Source: Fluviispira multicolorata (GTDB lineage Bacteria > Bdellovibrionota_B > Oligoflexia > Silvanigrellales > Silvanigrellaceae). Taken from it: a stretch of DNA of 64,000 bases. Location of the stretch: the NCBI RefSeq assembly GCF_009208585.1, contig NZ_WFLN01000004.1, positions 1 to 64,000 of the forward strand, read 5' to 3'. Below are positions 22,967-31,258 of the stretch, one piece after another; within the stretch, counting starts at the first letter, position 1; the number at the start of each line of letters is the position of its first letter. The notes below the pieces were generated by a model that was not told where the DNA came from, did no database searches, and saw only the letters and a program-made list of their open reading frames with translations. A program made the position numbers and the translations under genes.

Positions 22967-25661
22967 GTTTTAGTTCCTTTATCTCTTTTTCTAAGTTTGC
23001 AAGTTTTTCTTTAAGCTCTATCATTTCGACGAATTTTTCTCCTAAAGCTTCTCTTTCAATATTTTTTACGAATTTTTCGAGAGATCTTCTTGCTCTTGGA
23101 ATTAACATTGAAAAGAGTCCATAATTTTTCCGATTTAGGAATTGATAAAAAGAATTTTCATACCAAGGATCTTGTGATGTAATCCATAAATTAGGAAGTG
23201 TCATACAGGTGCGAATTGGAAAATATGCTGAAGTAAAACGATTTAATATAGGGCGAACCTCAGAACGTAATTCAGGATATCTTACTACAATGTTAGCAAT
23301 TGCAGATAAAGAACCATTGATGATCCGCCAATGCTGAATTATATTTTCAGCCACTGGTGTTAGTTTTGTTATATATTTACTATTTCCAAGCTCACCAATA
23401 AGAGAAAATGCTGCATTTTCAAGAAAACCATTATAAGATTCCTCTTCAATAATTTCTTCAGCAGTTTTAAGTATTTTCTTTCTATTTTCTTCTTTTCTAA
23501 AGATTGAATAGTTTTTACTTAAATGGAGAATTCCTCTCAGAGCTGCATTGCGTGAATGCAAATTTTCTTTCTCATTATGCACAATTTTTAATAAAATATC
23601 ATAAGTTTTAGTGGGATTTTCTTGATAAGATTGAGCTAGTGCAGAAATGTAATTGGCACGAGATATGGGATGTTTTTCATCAATTTGTAATAATAATTCT
23701 AATGCATAGAGTGAACCTTTGTCCGTTAGTAATTTATAGGCAGATATGCGTGCCCTAAAGCAGGGTTCTTCTCTTAACCATTCTAAAATATGATTTACAT
23801 TTTCTTGTGTGCTATAGTGAGTTAAGATAGAGCATGATGCAATATATTTAATGTAACTTAAATTAGGGTCACTCTGTTTAAAAATATTCCGACAATGGAT
23901 TTCAGGAATTTTTTGCGTAGTTTCTGCAAGAAGTGTAGAGCGTGGATCAAAAATACAAAAAGAAATTTTTTGTTTGAGTGGTAAAGTTATTTTTTTAATT
24001 TTTTCATCGATTGTGATTTTAACTTCTTCACATATATTATTTTCATAATAAATAGCAATATATGTTTCAAATTGAAATAAAGGAAATTCTTTAGAGATAT
24101 TTTGCTTTTGTTCAATTTTTATTTCAACAAAATTTTCATTTAATGGAGAAAGATTTACATTAACATCTAAAACAGGATGACCTCCTCTAAAAATAAAGTT
24201 ATCAAAGTAAGGCGCCGCATTTATCCCAGTGCATTCTTGAATTGAATTCATGAAGTCGAAGGTATCAACTGCTTTATATGAGAATTTAGTCAAATAATAA
24301 TTTACTATTTTTTGAAATGTTTTTTCGCCAAAAATATCTCTTAGATAGTTTAAAAAAAGTGCTGATCTTTGATATAGATGAGCATCAAAAATTTCTCCGG
24401 GGAACTCATATTGATAGCAAACAGTTGGGCGAAAATATGAATTTGCTTCATTTAAATAATCTTCTAAAAAGACATCTCTTGCATAAAAAATTCCACTTAC
24501 TTTTCCATTGACATGTTCGTCCCACAATAGTTCACTATGAGTTGCAAAACTTTCGTTGAGCCAGCCATGAGCCCAGCTTTTACATGTTAATAAATCACCA
24601 AACCATTGGTGTGCCATCTCATGCATAATAAGAATACTTCTAAAATCTGTTCCTGAACTAAACTGCACAGGGCCCAATGCTTCATCTGTATTTATTGTGA
24701 GAGTCGTATTTTCCATACCTCCATACATGAAATCAGCAATAAATGCTTGTCCATATTTTTCCCATGGGAATTCAAAATTCCAATAGTTAGAATAGAATTC
24801 CAGCATTTCTTTTGTTTCATTTAAAATAATTTCTTTTTGTTTCTTATGCTCATGTGGAATTAAAATAGAAATTTCTTTTTTTCGCCATGTGTCCGTATAA
24901 ATTTCCATTTCACCAGCTGCAAGTGCTACAAGATATGGTGAATGAGGTTTTGTCATTTTCCAATGTTGGTATTTTTTATTGTTTTCAATTTTTTCAGATA
25001 TTTTTAAGCCGTTGGAAAGCGCATTCCATTCCTTTGGAAATGTGACTTCTAAGTCAGTGGTGATTTTAAGGCGAGGATCATTCTGACAAGGAAACCAATA
25101 AGATGTGTCTACATCTTGGCCTTGAGTCCAAAGGCAGTTGTATTTTGCATGACTTTGAGTGTTTTTATGGATAAAATAAATGCCAGAACGAGGATTTATA
25201 GTGCAGTATTTTATTTTAAGTAGAAACCATTGTTTAGCCTTTATTTTTTTTGGAATATTTACATTTAATTTTTCGCTGGTGCTCTCAAATTCACATTCGA
25301 TATATGATATTTTTTCGAGTTTTTTTAAAGATAAATCGGAGTTTTTTTTATTAAAGACAGAGTCATCAGAATTTATGGGAGCAAAAAAGACAGAGAAAAT
25401 ATTTAATTCGTTTGAGTCTATGAGTACTTTTTCAAGAAGCTCACTTTTAGATTCAAAGAAAATATAGGCAACTCCAGAGAGGGTTTTATTTTTGAAATCA
25501 ATATCTAATTTTAAATAAATATGCCTTTGCTCAATAGGTCTGTCACTGTCGTAGTTCAGTTTATTATTTTTGTTTGCTGGAAAATGAGTCATTCCATATG
25601 AGTTCTCTGAGTTTTTCTGTGTATTATCAAATATTTTTTCTAAATGTGAACCGAGTATCAT
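22935..25661 (-). CDS. M1-family zinc aminopeptidase with C-terminal HEAT-like region
   Basis: The 908-residue product contains GGMENTT (314-320), which recognises the substrate N-terminus, and HEMAH (347-351) followed by E370 in WLNESFA, together the zinc ligands and base of gluzincins. The N-terminal beta domain (about 40-255) and the gluzincin core (260-490) are followed by about 400 residues of helical repeats that resemble the HEAT-like half of TAF2/aminopeptidase N relatives. The last 30 residues form a Glu/Lys coiled coil. No signal peptide is present, so it is likely cytoplasmic and trims peptides. GGGGGA precedes the ATG at 25661. It is convergent with ruvC. Confidence 0.92.
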   Translation of the reverse strand: MILGSHLEKIFDNTQKNSENSYGMTHFPANKNNKLNYDSDRPIEQRHIYLKLDIDFKNKTLSGVAYIFFESKSELLEKVLIDSNELNIFSVFFAPINSDDSVFNKKNSDLSLKKLEKISYIECEFESTSEKLNVNIPKKIKAKQWFLLKIKYCTINPRSGIYFIHKNTQSHAKYNCLWTQGQDVDTSYWFPCQNDPRLKITTDLEVTFPKEWNALSNGLKISEKIENNKKYQHWKMTKPHSPYLVALAAGEMEIYTDTWRKKEISILIPHEHKKQKEIILNETKEMLEFYSNYWNFEFPWEKYGQAFIADFMYGGMENTTLTINTDEALGPVQFSSGTDFRSILIMHEMAHQWFGDLLTCKSWAHGWLNESFATHSELLWDEHVNGKVSGIFYARDVFLEDYLNEANSYFRPTVCYQYEFPGEIFDAHLYQRSALFLNYLRDIFGEKTFQKIVNYYLTKFSYKAVDTFDFMNSIQECTGINAAPYFDNFIFRGGHPVLDVNVNLSPLNENFVEIKIEQKQNISKEFPLFQFETYIAIYYENNICEEVKITIDEKIKKITLPLKQKISFCIFDPRSTLLAETTQKIPEIHCRNIFKQSDPNLSYIKYIASCSILTHYSTQENVNHILEWLREEPCFRARISAYKLLTDKGSLYALELLLQIDEKHPISRANYISALAQSYQENPTKTYDILLKIVHNEKENLHSRNAALRGILHLSKNYSIFRKEENRKKILKTAEEIIEEESYNGFLENAAFSLIGELGNSKYITKLTPVAENIIQHWRIINGSLSAIANIVVRYPELRSEVRPILNRFTSAYFPIRTCMTLPNLWITSQDPWYENSFYQFLNRKNYGLFSMLIPRARRSLEKFVKNIEREALGEKFVEMIELKEKLANLEKEIKELKLILPLKEKQS

Positions 25662-25877
25662 CAGCGAATCCCCCTTTTGTATGAGTTTTGTTTAAACAAA
25701 AAAGTTAAATAATTCAATAGTTAATTTGACTTTAGGTATATATATTTTAAAAATTATTATAAAGATAAATTTTAATTTGCTTTGGAGATAAACTTGCTAA
25801 AATAGCTTATTTTAAATATGGCAAGTAGCATTGAGAATACTATTTTTTTATTGAGGTAGATATAGAAAAATGCGAGC

Positions 25878-25906
25878 AATAATTTTTCATTTTTATAAAA
25901 ATTATT
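25878..25906 (+). repeat. AT-only hairpin in the leader of the DUF2079 gene
   Basis: The arms AATAATTTTT and AAAAATTATT are perfect 10-bp complements with a 9-nt loop, followed by TTATTTTT. It lies 35 nt before the ATG of the next gene. It could be a terminator of upstream transcription or an attenuator; no G/C pairs support a stable stem. Confidence 0.4.
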
Positions 25907-25941
25907 ATTATTTTTAAACTTGTGAAAGGCAGTGTAGAATT

Positions 25942-27561
25942 ATGGATTTGCTATCAACTAGAAATTTATTATTCAGGTATTCGTATTTACTTATACCCGT
26001 AATATGGTTTTTTTCAATTTTATTGTGTATATTTTTTATTTTTGGCTTTTACACAAAAGATATTATGAGAATAAATTCGGTTTTAGTAGCTGTTTTAATT
26101 TTATTATATCCAAATATATTAGATGGGAAAATATTAAAAATACAGAATAAATTAAATTCTTATTTAGAAATATTTTCTAAGTGGATATTTATAAATCCTT
26201 GGAAATGTGGAGTAATTGTATTTTTTATTCTATTTTTTTCTTATGGTTTGAAAGGATTTTATTTAACAGATACAGGCTATGATACTGGATTTTTTCTTCA
26301 AGCATTATCTAATCCATATTTAAATGGAACTTATCAGTTAGTATCTTTTGAAAATAATGCTTCATTTTTTAGAAACCATTTTCAACCTTATCTTTTTCTC
26401 TTATTTCCTTTTAAATATCTTCCCTACCCAAGTATTTTTTTATATTCTACGGCCTATATTTTCTTGTCTTTAACTCTTGTAATCGGTATTAAATTTATCA
26501 ATAGTGAATTTGACTTTCCAATTGTTCAGAAAATAACTTTATTGTTAACTTGTTTAAGTTCTCCTTTTTGGGATGGGTTATCTTCATATGAATTCCATGA
26601 ACTTGCTCTTGTTCCCTTTTTTTATTTATTAATTTTTATTTCGTGGTATAATAAATCAATTATTAAAATTATATTTTTCTCTCTAATGGCTTTATCTCTA
26701 AAAGAAACAGTTGCTATTACATTCATTTTTTCAGGTTTATTGATGATTATCTTTGGAAAATCATTTGATAAAAAAGCAGGTTTGGCTTTGTTTTTAATGG
26801 GTAGTATAATTTATATGCTTTATTTTAAAGTTATTTTGGTGAGTTTGTATGATAAAAGTAATTCATATTTTATAAGCTATTACTCTACTTTAGGAAATAC
26901 TATGTTAGAAGTAGCTTTGTCACCATTTCTAAAAACTCAAAATTGGTTAATTGCTATGCTTCAATCAAAAAATATAATATACATTTTTTATGTTATATTA
27001 CCTGTTATTTTATATTTGAAAGGCGGATTTAAAGCACTTTTTTTTGCTTTTCCTTTAATTTATACTTCAATACTAGCAAGTGGAAAAAATTTACTTGATT
27101 ATAAAAATCAATATGGAGGTGAGCTTGTAATCCCATTGTGTATATGCGCTTTTTTTGGATATAAACATTTAATAAAAAAAAATAAATTACAAAATTTGTT
27201 TTTTAATCAAAGACTTTTACTGTCGTTTTCAATTATTGTTTTTTTTGAATTTCTATTTATTAATCCAGTTCAAGGAATGAAAGAGTTACATAAAAATAAA
27301 GAGAACGTTAAATTTACATATGAATTGCAAAATTTACCATTAAATTATGTGGTTTTAACGAATACGAGTTCAGTATTTCCTTTTGTCGGACAACGAGAAA
27401 AAATTATTTTGAAAGAATATACAAGTGAAATTAGTCCGGAACAGTTTCTAGGCGTGAATTACTTTATCTATCTTGATAATGGTATATATAAAATAAAAAC
27501 ACCTATTAATGCAAAGATTGTTTCAAACTATAAGGATTATTATTTATATAAGATAGATTAA
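25942..27561 (+). CDS. DUF2079 polytopic membrane protein
   Basis: The 539-residue protein has roughly a dozen membrane segments. The loop YDTGFFLQALSNPYLNGTYQ and the later NHFQPYLFLLFPFKYLPYPS match the DUF2079 family, whose layout resembles GT-C glycosyltransferases (an acidic residue in the first long periplasmic loop, then a conserved H-x-x-P). Such enzymes usually transfer sugars from lipid carriers, but the family has no proven reaction. The C-terminal 90 residues are a soluble beta-rich domain. GAAAGGCAG precedes the start. No glycan-assembly genes are adjacent. Confidence 0.75.
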   Translation: MDLLSTRNLLFRYSYLLIPVIWFFSILLCIFFIFGFYTKDIMRINSVLVAVLILLYPNILDGKILKIQNKLNSYLEIFSKWIFINPWKCGVIVFFILFFSYGLKGFYLTDTGYDTGFFLQALSNPYLNGTYQLVSFENNASFFRNHFQPYLFLLFPFKYLPYPSIFLYSTAYIFLSLTLVIGIKFINSEFDFPIVQKITLLLTCLSSPFWDGLSSYEFHELALVPFFYLLIFISWYNKSIIKIIFFSLMALSLKETVAITFIFSGLLMIIFGKSFDKKAGLALFLMGSIIYMLYFKVILVSLYDKSNSYFISYYSTLGNTMLEVALSPFLKTQNWLIAMLQSKNIIYIFYVILPVILYLKGGFKALFFAFPLIYTSILASGKNLLDYKNQYGGELVIPLCICAFFGYKHLIKKNKLQNLFFNQRLLLSFSIIVFFEFLFINPVQGMKELHKNKENVKFTYELQNLPLNYVVLTNTSSVFPFVGQREKIILKEYTSEISPEQFLGVNYFIYLDNGIYKIKTPINAKIVSNYKDYYLYKID

Positions 27562-27598
27562 CTCTTTTTAAAGAAGGTAAAATAATCTTTAGAATGGG

Positions 27599-28363
27599 TT
27601 AAGGAATATTCCATTCAGTCCAATGATTATTCTTGGCATGCTTTTCTAAATCACTTAATATTTGGCTATAATTAAGACAGACTTTTATTGAGTCTGTAAT
27701 TTTTGTTTTTTCCATTTTCCAATTTTTAACGTATTTAGGAAGTGGAGTAAAGCTTTCTGCAATTTTTAAGGGTCTTTTAAAAAAAACGGAACGATGCGTA
27801 TCACCTTGAATAAGAAGAAGAGGCTTTTTTGCTGGTGTAACAATATGACTGTCTTTGTAAATAATATGTTCATTACAACTGGTTTTAAAATTACCAAGAT
27901 TTTCCTCTTCGATTGGTCCTTTTAATTCAAGAATATCTTGCATTGAATTTTCGATAATGAAATAGCCAATAATATATAAGTTTGCTTTTCCATTTAAAAT
28001 AAAATTTGCTTCTTTCGTATCGTAGAGTTGCAATGAGGCACAAAATAATAGTAAATCATCATCATTAAGATTTTTGAGTTGAGCTATTTGTGCTTTGCGA
28101 GTTTCACCGTATGTAAATGTATAGAACTCTGGATCAAAATGTGCGGTTCCCTCTTCGACAAATGAACTCAAGTGCATTCCATGTAAATTTGTGTTTTGAC
28201 AGTTTAAATGTGAATAGTGCTTATGATTGTGCTTTTTATTTTTATTAAAACTGCTTTCAAGAGGTGCTGGAATGTATTCAAACGAGTTGTCACTAAAAAT
28301 GGGTGATAATCCTTGATTTTCTTTTAAATTTGCGCCAACTTTCAAAAGCAAAGCACAGTTCAT
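27599..28363 (-). CDS. Nmad3-like (nucleotide-modification-associated domain 3) protein
   Basis: The start at 28363 is chosen because AAAGGAAG lies 7 nt upstream; the frame is open further but without a ribosome-binding site. The 254-residue product begins MNCALLLKVGAN, followed by PIFSDNSFEYIPAP, then HFDPEFYTFTYGE and DDDLLLFCASLQLYD leading to NLYIIGYFIIE. These segments match, as I recall it, the Nmad3 family linked to modified nucleotides and defence islands, but I cannot run the profile. The role is unknown. It lies downstream of a terminator and stands alone. Confidence 0.65.
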   Translation of the reverse strand: MNCALLLKVGANLKENQGLSPIFSDNSFEYIPAPLESSFNKNKKHNHKHYSHLNCQNTNLHGMHLSSFVEEGTAHFDPEFYTFTYGETRKAQIAQLKNLNDDDLLLFCASLQLYDTKEANFILNGKANLYIIGYFIIENSMQDILELKGPIEEENLGNFKTSCNEHIIYKDSHIVTPAKKPLLLIQGDTHRSVFFKRPLKIAESFTPLPKYVKNWKMEKTKITDSIKVCLNYSQILSDLEKHAKNNHWTEWNIP

Positions 28364-28463
28364 ATCGCTTCCTTTATATAAATCATAAAGTACTTCAACA
28401 GTTTTAATATTATGAGATATTATATAGGTTTTAGATAAAAAATGGCAAAAAAATGTCATTAAA

Positions 28464-28500
28464 AAACCACTGCCATTTAAATTAATAAGGACAGTGGTTT
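28464..28500 (-). terminator. Rho-independent terminator
   Basis: The arms AAACCACTG (28464-28472) and CAGTGGTTT (28492-28500) are perfect complements with a 19-nt loop. On the minus strand the stem is followed by a run of six T. It ends the transcript of the Ala/Lys-rich protein gene and separates it from the Nmad3-like gene. Confidence 0.85.
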
Positions 28501-28520
28501 AAAGTTTAAAAGATAAAATA

Positions 28521-28769
28521 TTATTGATGAGTTGCACCATCTTCTTTTTTCTTTTTACTTTTTTTCTTCTTTGCTTTCTTTTCATGTTTATTAGGTTGCT
28601 CTGCCGGTGCTGCCGATGCTGCCGATGCTGCCGGTGCTGCTTGTGCTGTGCTTGTTGCAGGCGCTGGTGCAGCAGTCGGTTCAGCAGCAGCTGTTGTGCT
28701 TTGAGCGAAAGAAGGACTCGAAACAGACAAGATCAAAGCAGAGGAAAGAATCATCGGAATTAGTTTCAT
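28521..28769 (-). CDS. Small exported Ala/Pro-rich protein with Lys-rich tail
   Basis: The ATG at 28769 follows GGAGG with 7 nt spacing, so the longer frame is not used. The 82-residue product has a signal peptide (MKLIPMILSSALILSVSSPSFA, 22 residues), a low-complexity Ala/Pro/Thr section with repeats of AASAA type, and a tail of Lys clusters (KKAKKKKSKKKK) ending in DGATHQ. It resembles small basic periplasmic proteins that may bind nucleic acid, LPS or peptidoglycan, but no function is known. It has its own terminator. Confidence 0.7.
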   Translation of the reverse strand: MKLIPMILSSALILSVSSPSFAQSTTAAAEPTAAPAPATSTAQAAPAASAASAAPAEQPNKHEKKAKKKKSKKKKEDGATHQ

Positions 28770-28893
28770 AGGAAACCTCCATTTATCCGGGCTTTTTGCG
28801 CAACGGATGTTTTTCATTAAAGATTGAGAGTCCTTTACAACGGCAATTTATAATATGAACTCTGCATTGGATTCTCATATATATTAAACTAAA

Positions 28894-28932
28894 AATACTT
28901 TTTTTTTATTCCATTTTCAAAAAAAAAGTATT
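28894..28932. repeat. Perfect 14-bp inverted repeat with homopolymer arms
   Basis: AATAC plus nine T (28894-28907) pairs with nine A plus GTATT (28919-28932) around an 11-nt loop. It lies between hpt and the small exported-protein gene, both on the minus strand. It might end hpt transcription, but a poly-T/poly-A stem is unusual for a terminator. Confidence 0.5.
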
Positions 28933-28986
28933 GAGGTTTCATTGTCAAATAGTTGACGATATTTAAAATTTTAGACTTTGAAAAAA

Positions 28987-29532
28987 TTAAGCTTTTTTGA
29001 GGTCTGCAACATAAGGTAGATTTCTATATTTACCATCGAGATCGAGGCCATAACCAATGACGAAATGTTTAGCAATTTCAAAACCAACGTAATCAGCTTT
29101 TACAGGAAACTCATGTGCCTCTGGCTTGTCTAATAAAGAACAAACTTTAATAGATTTTGGATTTGTTTTTCTTAGTTCTTTTAGTAGAAAATCAATTGAG
29201 CGACCTGTATCAACAATATCTTCAATAACAAGAATTTGTTTGTCAGTGAGATCTTTTGGCAGAGGAGTGACAAGGGTAATATTACCTGTACTTGATGTGC
29301 CTTCATAACTTTTAATTCTAACAGTTTCAATTTCAGTTGGCATACCTAAGTTTCTGACTAAATCGGATGCAAAAAGCAGCGCTCCATGCAACACGATTAA
29401 GATAATCAGAGTGTTTTCTGTTCCGTAATCTTTATTAATCTGCTCAGATAGTTGCTTAATTCTTTCTCGAATATCAGCTTCACTAAATAAAACATTTACA
29501 TTCATTAAACTGTCATTGACTTGAATTTGCAT
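28987..29532 (-). CDS. hpt: Hypoxanthine phosphoribosyltransferase
   Basis: The 181-residue enzyme joins hypoxanthine or guanine to PRPP to give IMP or GMP. It carries the PRPP-binding motif ILVIEDIVDTGRSIDFLL, the flexible-loop strand IKSYEGTSS and a KADYVGFEIAKHFVIGYGLD motif that recognises the purine. The ATG at 29532 is preferred over the TTG at 29538, with GAGG upstream. It lies 24 nt after punA on the same strand, so the two enzymes act in sequence: PunA frees the base, Hpt recaptures it. Confidence 0.94.
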   Translation of the reverse strand: MQIQVNDSLMNVNVLFSEADIRERIKQLSEQINKDYGTENTLIILIVLHGALLFASDLVRNLGMPTEIETVRIKSYEGTSSTGNITLVTPLPKDLTDKQILVIEDIVDTGRSIDFLLKELRKTNPKSIKVCSLLDKPEAHEFPVKADYVGFEIAKHFVIGYGLDLDGKYRNLPYVADLKKA

Positions 29533-29556
29533 ATACAAAGCCTCGCTAAATTTAGA

Positions 29557-30420
29557 CTAAACCTCAAGCGCGACTGCGGTTTTGAGGACAATATTGGCCA
29601 TATCTTGGGAAAATAGCGAGCCCATATCCATGACGTCGGAGTGGTCTAAGACTTTATGTTTGAGTCCAGCACCATAGTTGGTAAGACAGCTGATTCCAGC
29701 AATTTTAGCACCCAGCTGACGTGCTGCAATGGCTTCAAGCACAGTGCTCATGCCTACAGAGTTTGCTCCAAGCATTTGCATCATACGAATTTCTGCGGGA
29801 GTTTCGTATTGAGATCCCATTACACCGTAATAAACTCCATTATATATTTTGTGGCCCAAAGCATGTGCAGTTTCTGCAAACTGCTTTTGCCAAGAAATTG
29901 TATAACAGGAGGTCATATCGACAAAACGAGCACCAAAGCCTTCTCCGAATTCACCGTTAAGTGGGCTCATTCCTGTAGAATTTATGTGATCAGAGATGAT
30001 CATCATCCTTCCCAATTCCCAATCGGTATTCAAACAGCCCGCTGCATTTGTCAATATAATTCCTTTAACCCCCCAAGATATCATACTTCTGACATTGTGA
30101 ACGACTTCACCTGCATTGTTACCTTCATATCCGTGGTTTCTTCCTCTTAAAAAAGCTATTTCACGTTTTTTAGTTGTTCCATTTGGTAACTGAATTTCAA
30201 TTTCTCCAACTCGAAGATCCCCTGCGTGCCCAGCAACATTTGCTGATTTAAATCCAGGAATTTCTGAGAAGTGAAGATTTTTCATTTCTGCTATATTTGG
30301 AATTGCATTGGAAAGTCCTGATCCTAAAACAATACAAATATCAGGAGCTTTAGGATGCCATCTTTTGAGGAATTCACTGCTGGTTTGAACATTTTTAAAA
30401 GAGTTACTTTGATTTATCAT
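29557..30420 (-). CDS. punA: Purine nucleoside phosphorylase
   Basis: The 287-residue enzyme splits purine nucleosides with phosphate. Motifs of the trimeric PNP family are IVLGSGLSNAI (phosphate loop), FLRGRNHGYEG (the RxHxYE motif), ILTNAAGCLN, and the MSTVLEAIAARQLGAKIAGISCLTNYGAG segment with the catalytic Asn. It overlaps the DUF1275 gene by 17 bp and precedes hpt by 24 nt, giving a coherent purine-salvage module. Well supported. Confidence 0.93.
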   Translation of the reverse strand: MINQSNSFKNVQTSSEFLKRWHPKAPDICIVLGSGLSNAIPNIAEMKNLHFSEIPGFKSANVAGHAGDLRVGEIEIQLPNGTTKKREIAFLRGRNHGYEGNNAGEVVHNVRSMISWGVKGIILTNAAGCLNTDWELGRMMIISDHINSTGMSPLNGEFGEGFGARFVDMTSCYTISWQKQFAETAHALGHKIYNGVYYGVMGSQYETPAEIRMMQMLGANSVGMSTVLEAIAARQLGAKIAGISCLTNYGAGLKHKVLDHSDVMDMGSLFSQDMANIVLKTAVALEV

Positions 30421-31255
30421 TTTCTCTCAGCTTTCGTTTAATATTTCTTGATCGAATTTCGAACACTGTAATTACAAAGAGTAGGAACATAGGTATTGTA
30501 AGAATAAAAAAGTGATATCTTAAAAAACCAAAAGTTCCTACTATTGCACCCACTCCAAATGAAAAAAGAGTCGTTACATGTAGGAAAAGTCTTTCTACTC
30601 GGGATTTGATATAAAACACCTTTACAGAATCTACAAGGATCTCAGAAGTATGTGATATTTCTTTTTTCTTTTTCGATATTTTAATACGTTGGCAAATTTC
30701 TAAGACTCCCCCTACAAAAGCGCTGCCGATAGCAACGCCAATATCGGTAGCAGTTCCAGTCATGTGGGTCGTACGTATATGCGAACCTTGTTCTTTTCTT
30801 AGAGTCGCATTTTGCATCCCCATGGCAAAGCTTAAAATAAGAAAATAATTTGCATGCCCATAAGAGTCTTTAGTAAGAAGCATATCGTTATAATAAAAGC
30901 TGCCAAGTACAACATAAAAAAGTAGAATAGCTTCAATAAATAGAGGCCAGGCATAAGTTGTATCTATGTCTTCTACGGTTTTTCCTTTCAAAAGAATGGC
31001 TGTAAATGCTGCACCCGTAATAAAGAAGAAAAGTGCTGAGAATGATGTCAATGCGAGGGTATAATATTGCTCAGAATATTGAACTGCGGCAAAAGTTGCA
31101 TGGCCTGAAACATGTGAAACGAACTGGCCAAACCCTAAAAATCCGACTGAATTTACGAGTCCGGCCACGAATGCTAAAACAGATCCTAGTCCTAGTTTAT
31201 GAGCAAAACTGAGTAGAAATATTTTCGTATTTTTTGAAGAAAAATGAGGGATCAT
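30404..31255 (-). CDS. DUF1275 (YoaK-type) membrane protein
   Basis: The 283-residue protein has about six membrane segments. AFVAGLVNSVGFLGFGQFVSHVSGHATF near the N-terminus and FAMGMQNATLRKEQGSHIRTTHMTGTATDIG in the middle are the two repeated signatures of DUF1275, a family with no proven substrate. It begins 3 nt after pepF and overlaps punA by 17 bp, so it is translated with them. That placement suggests transport of purines, nucleosides or peptides, which is an inference. About 60 charged residues between helices near residue 200 are an insertion. Confidence 0.85.
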   Translation of the reverse strand: MIPHFSSKNTKIFLLSFAHKLGLGSVLAFVAGLVNSVGFLGFGQFVSHVSGHATFAAVQYSEQYYTLALTSFSALFFFITGAAFTAILLKGKTVEDIDTTYAWPLFIEAILLFYVVLGSFYYNDMLLTKDSYGHANYFLILSFAMGMQNATLRKEQGSHIRTTHMTGTATDIGVAIGSAFVGGVLEICQRIKISKKKKEISHTSEILVDSVKVFYIKSRVERLFLHVTTLFSFGVGAIVGTFGFLRYHFFILTIPMFLLFVITVFEIRSRNIKRKLRENDKSK

Positions 31256-31258
31256 TTG

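Noticed and set aside
28524..28763. Plus-strand 79-residue Cys-rich ORF
   Set aside because: It is the reverse reading of the Ala/Lys-rich exported-protein gene; GCN repeats read backwards give Cys/Arg runs. The minus-strand gene has GGAGG and a signal peptide.
29656..30150. Plus-strand 164-residue ORF
   Set aside because: Lies entirely antisense to punA, whose motifs are unambiguous; no ribosome-binding site or recognisable domain.
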